Source: an uncultured Collinsella sp. (GTDB lineage Bacteria; Actinomycetota; Coriobacteriia; Coriobacteriales; Coriobacteriaceae). Taken from it: DNA of 25,423 nt. Within the stretch, counting starts at the first letter, position 1. Each line of letters starts with the position of its first letter. The stretch lies in assembly GCA_900551205.1 (NCBI GenBank), contig URUW01000003.1, forward strand, positions 1 to 25,423, given 5' to 3'. Positions 22,543-25,423 of the stretch are shown here, in pieces. Below the pieces are notes generated by a model that was not told the DNA's origin, searched no databases, and was given only the letters and a program-made list of their open reading frames with translations. The translations under genes were made by a program, and so were the position numbers.

Positions 22543-25320
22543 ATGATTCTCAACGGACCGGGGATTAGCTATACCGAGCCCGATATCGGCGCGGAGTTCG
22601 TGCCGCCGATACCGGAGCATCCGCGCGAGGCCATCGTCAAACTGTGTGAGCACTGCACCAACCGCCTGCTGCACCGCGACGAGCTGCTGGGCTACGAGTA
22701 CTGGTCGTTTGCCGAGGCCGCAACCGACGAGCAGGCCGAAGTGCTCTGCAAGATGAAGATGCGCCGTCCCTATACGCTGCCCGAGATGGTCAAGCTCACC
22801 GGCATGCCCGAAGCCGATATCGAGAAGATGCTCGACGACATGAGCTACACGGGTCTGCTCGAGTACAACTGGGAAAACCCCGAGCGCGCCAAGCAGTGGG
22901 TGCTGCCCATGCTGGTGCCGGGTTCTGCCGAGTTCCTCAACATGCGCGTGAGCCAGCTCGAGGAACACCCGGTCTATGCCAAGTTCTTTGAGCAGGCGTC
23001 CAAGGGACCGCTGTCCAAGGCCACGCCGATGGTGCCGCCCGGCGGTGCCGGCATCGGCATGCATGTCATTCCGGTCGAGAAGGCCATCGATGCCGCGAGC
23101 ACCTCGGTGCCGATCGAGCATATCGAGCATTGGCTCGACAAATACGATGGCAAATATGCCGCTAGCACCTGCAGCTGCCGCGCGAGCCGTCGCGTGATGG
23201 GAGAGGGCTGCGCCGACGACCCGGCCGATTGGTGCATCGCCGTGGGCGATATGGCCGACTACGTGGTCGAGACCGACCGCGGCCATTATGTGACGCGCGA
23301 GGAGGTCTACGACATCCTGCGCCAGGCCGAGGACAACGGCTTTGTGCACCAGATCACCAACATCGACGGTGAGAACAAAATCTTCGCCATCTGCAACTGC
23401 AACGTCAACGTGTGCTACGCCCTGCGCACTTCGCAGCTGTTCAACACGCCCAACCTGTCGCGCTCAGCCTATGTCGCCAAGGTCGAGAAAGACAAGTGCG
23501 TGGCCTGCGGTCGCTGCGTTGAGGTGTGTCCGGCCGGCGCCGCCAAACTGGGCCAGAAGCTCTGCAGCAAAAAGGCCGGCGGCCGCGTGCCCGAGTATCC
23601 GCGCCAGGAGCTGCCCGATGCCACCAAGTGGGATCACACCAAGTGGTCGCCCAACTACCGCAACGACAACCGCATCGAGACGCACGAGTCTGGCACCGCG
23701 CCCTGCAAGACGGCTTGCCCCGCTCACGTTGCCGTTCAGGGCTACTTAAAGCTTGCGGCGCAGGGCCGCTGCGACGAGGCTCTGGCGCTCATCAAGCGCG
23801 AGAACCCGCTGCCCGCTATCTGCGGCCGTGTGTGCAACCGCCGCTGCGAGGATGCCTGCACCCGCGGCCGTGTGGACGCCGCCGTGGCTATCGACGAGGT
23901 CAAGAAGTTTATCGCCCAGCGCGATCTGGATGCCGCGACTCGCTATGTCCCACCTGTGGTGACCCCGACGCGTGCCGGCGGCTTCGACCAGAAGATCGCC
24001 ATCATCGGCGCCGGTCCGGCCGGTCTGTCCTGCGCCTTCTATCTGGCCGAGAAGGGCTACAAGCCCGTCGTGTTCGAGAAAAACGAGCGCCCGGGCGGCA
24101 TGCTCACCTACGGCATTCCCAGCTTTAAGCTGCAGAAGGATGTTATCGAGGCCGAGGTCGAGGTCATTCGCCTGATGGGTGCCGAGTTCCGCTATGGCGT
24201 GGAAGTCGGTCGCGACGTGACGCTCGACGAGCTGCGCGCGCAGGGCTTTAAGGCCTTCTACGTGGCCATTGGCTGCCAGGGCGGCCGCCTTGCCGGCATT
24301 CCGGGCGAGGATGCCGAGGATGTGACCGTGGCCGTCGACTTCCTTCGCGAGGTTAACAGCGGCAAGATCGACGCGCTGCCCGGGCGCACCATCGTGGTGG
24401 GCGGCGGCAACGTGGCCATCGACGTCGCGCGCAACGCCTGCCGTCTGGGTTCCGAGCACGTTGAGATGTTCTGCCTGGAGAGCGAGGCCCAGATGCCTGC
24501 CAGCGAGGAGGAGCGTCGCGAGGCCATTGAGGACGGCGCGCACATTAGCTGCGGCTGGGGCCCCAAGGAGATTCACCTGGACGAGGCCGGTCGTGTGTGC
24601 GGTATCACCTTCAAGCGCTGCACGCGTGTCTTTGACGACGAGGGCCGTTTTGCGCCCGAGTATGACGAGAACGACTTGCGCCGTGTCGATGCCGACCGTG
24701 TCGTCATGTCCATTGGCCAGTCCATTGTGTGGGGCGACCTGCTGGCTGGCTCCAAGGTGGAGCTCGGCCGCGGCCAGGGTGCCCTTGCCGATCCGCAGAC
24801 GTACCAGACCGCCGAGCCCGACATCTTTGTGGGCGGCGACGTCTACACTGGCCCCAGCTTTGCCATCGATGCCATTGCCGCCGGTCACGAGGCCGCGGTG
24901 TCCATCCATCGCTTTGTGCAGCCGGGCTCCACGCTCACCATCGGCCGCAACCAGCGCCGCTACACCGCGCTTGACCGCGACGATGCCGTGATCGAAAGCT
25001 ACGACAACGCGAGCCGCGAGGTTGCGCATGTGGACCGCGAACGCGAGAAGGCCGCGCCGTTTAGCGAGTACGTCGAGACCTTTACCGAGGAACAGGTGCG
25101 CGCCGAGACCGCTCGCTGCCTGGGCTGCGGCGCCTCGATCGTCGACCCCAACAAGTGTATTGGCTGCGGTCTGTGCACCACCAAGTGCGCGTTCGACGCC
25201 ATCCATCTGGATCGCGACCGCCCCGAGTGCTCAACGATGGTCAAATACGAGCAAAAGCTCCCAAGCCTGGGCAAGTACGCGCTCAAGCGCGCCATTAAGA
25301 TCAAATTCGGGAAGAAGTAA
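22543..25320 (+). CDS. Multi-cluster Fe-S/FAD oxidoreductase (GltD-like core)
   Basis: The 925-residue protein is a modular flavoprotein. Residues 1-200 include a winged-helix-like segment (YTLPEMVKLTGMPEADIEKML). Residues 210-291 hold a cysteine pattern CSC (210, 212), 223, 231, then CNC (284, 286) and 291. A ferredoxin motif CVACGRCVEVCP has Cys319, 322, 325 and 329. A glutamate-synthase small-subunit-like region follows (Cys388, 392, 427, 431, 435, 439), then FAD-binding GAGPAG (489-494) and NAD(P)-binding VVGGGNVAID (618-627). A C-terminal ferredoxin domain has Cys859, 862, 872, 875, 878 and 882. It probably moves electrons between NAD(P)H, FAD and ferredoxin or an organic substrate. AGAAGGGA precedes ATG 22543; the frame is open further upstream but crosses the promoter. 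Confidence 0.85.
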   Translation: MILNGPGISYTEPDIGAEFVPPIPEHPREAIVKLCEHCTNRLLHRDELLGYEYWSFAEAATDEQAEVLCKMKMRRPYTLPEMVKLTGMPEADIEKMLDDMSYTGLLEYNWENPERAKQWVLPMLVPGSAEFLNMRVSQLEEHPVYAKFFEQASKGPLSKATPMVPPGGAGIGMHVIPVEKAIDAASTSVPIEHIEHWLDKYDGKYAASTCSCRASRRVMGEGCADDPADWCIAVGDMADYVVETDRGHYVTREEVYDILRQAEDNGFVHQITNIDGENKIFAICNCNVNVCYALRTSQLFNTPNLSRSAYVAKVEKDKCVACGRCVEVCPAGAAKLGQKLCSKKAGGRVPEYPRQELPDATKWDHTKWSPNYRNDNRIETHESGTAPCKTACPAHVAVQGYLKLAAQGRCDEALALIKRENPLPAICGRVCNRRCEDACTRGRVDAAVAIDEVKKFIAQRDLDAATRYVPPVVTPTRAGGFDQKIAIIGAGPAGLSCAFYLAEKGYKPVVFEKNERPGGMLTYGIPSFKLQKDVIEAEVEVIRLMGAEFRYGVEVGRDVTLDELRAQGFKAFYVAIGCQGGRLAGIPGEDAEDVTVAVDFLREVNSGKIDALPGRTIVVGGGNVAIDVARNACRLGSEHVEMFCLESEAQMPASEEERREAIEDGAHISCGWGPKEIHLDEAGRVCGITFKRCTRVFDDEGRFAPEYDENDLRRVDADRVVMSIGQSIVWGDLLAGSKVELGRGQGALADPQTYQTAEPDIFVGGDVYTGPSFAIDAIAAGHEAAVSIHRFVQPGSTLTIGRNQRRYTALDRDDAVIESYDNASREVAHVDREREKAAPFSEYVETFTEEQVRAETARCLGCGASIVDPNKCIGCGLCTTKCAFDAIHLDRDRPECSTMVKYEQKLPSLGKYALKRAIKIKFGKK

Positions 25321-25324
25321 TGAG

Positions 25325-25352
25325 GTTCCGCCGTTCTAACGAACGGCGGAAC
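25325..25352 (+). terminator. Hairpin after the oxidoreductase gene
   Basis: A perfect 12-bp stem (GTTCCGCCGTTC with its complement) and 4-nt loop lie four bases after the stop. No T-run follows, so termination may be factor-assisted. The last 70 bases of the window show no recognisable feature. Confidence 0.6.
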
Positions 25353-25423
25353 TGCCGACGCTGCGCGGCACCCAGGTACCCCATCTTGCCCCTCAACTGC
25401 GGCGCCGCGGGCAAAAGCCCAGC

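Noticed and set aside
25353..25423. Start or end of another gene at the right edge
   Set aside because: Too short to judge; no ribosome site, codon pattern or terminator T-run can be supported.

Overview
The window is about 25.4 kb of high-GC DNA with short intergenic gaps, AGGAG-type ribosome sites and compact operons. The combination dnaK-grpE-dnaJ-hspR (a MerR-type HspR instead of HrcA/CIRCE), a nadABC-niaR operon with a 3H-domain repressor, and many palindromic intergenic repeats suggests an anaerobic gut actinobacterium of the class Coriobacteriia, most likely Collinsella or a close relative. The genus is an inference from gene content and style; I could not run a database search.

Layout. 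(1) 1-449: a terminator from an upstream gene, a 209-bp element with 35-bp inverted ends, and a nested set of inverted repeats that ends in a probable NiaR operator overlapping the nadA promoter. (2) 450-4317: nadA-nadB-nadC-niaR, de novo NAD synthesis from aspartate with its own repressor, closed by a bidirectional terminator shared with a convergent 2[4Fe-4S] ferredoxin. (3) 5134-9433: dnaK-grpE, a hairpin, then dnaJ (without zinc finger) and hspR. (4) 9722-12022: an aconitase-family hydratase, flanked on both sides by palindromic repeats. (5) 12295-14140: a repeat-rich island with two unrecognised membrane-anchored proteins, three copies of a CCACCACAAAGG-type hairpin and a three-unit array of 56-nt palindromes with an 80-nt period. 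(6) 14317-17273: clpB, whose upstream region shares a 27-bp motif with dnaK, and a 64-residue proline-rich acidic peptide gene. (7) 17482-18834: an AAA/DUF4143 ATPase with a perfect 25-bp inverted repeat over its promoter. (8) 18879-20381 (minus): a large single-pass membrane protein of unknown role. (9) 20620-25320: a divergent locus in which a TetR-type regulator and a multi-pass membrane protein (DUF5692-like) face a 925-residue multi-cluster iron-sulfur/FAD oxidoreductase across twin operator-like palindromes.

Two themes stand out. Protein quality control (DnaK/GrpE/DnaJ, HspR, ClpB) is split over two loci that share a promoter-proximal motif, so they probably form one regulon. The TetR/membrane protein/oxidoreductase locus looks like an inducible redox module and is the best candidate here for an undescribed system. 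The intergenic DNA carries at least five different families of long inverted repeats.
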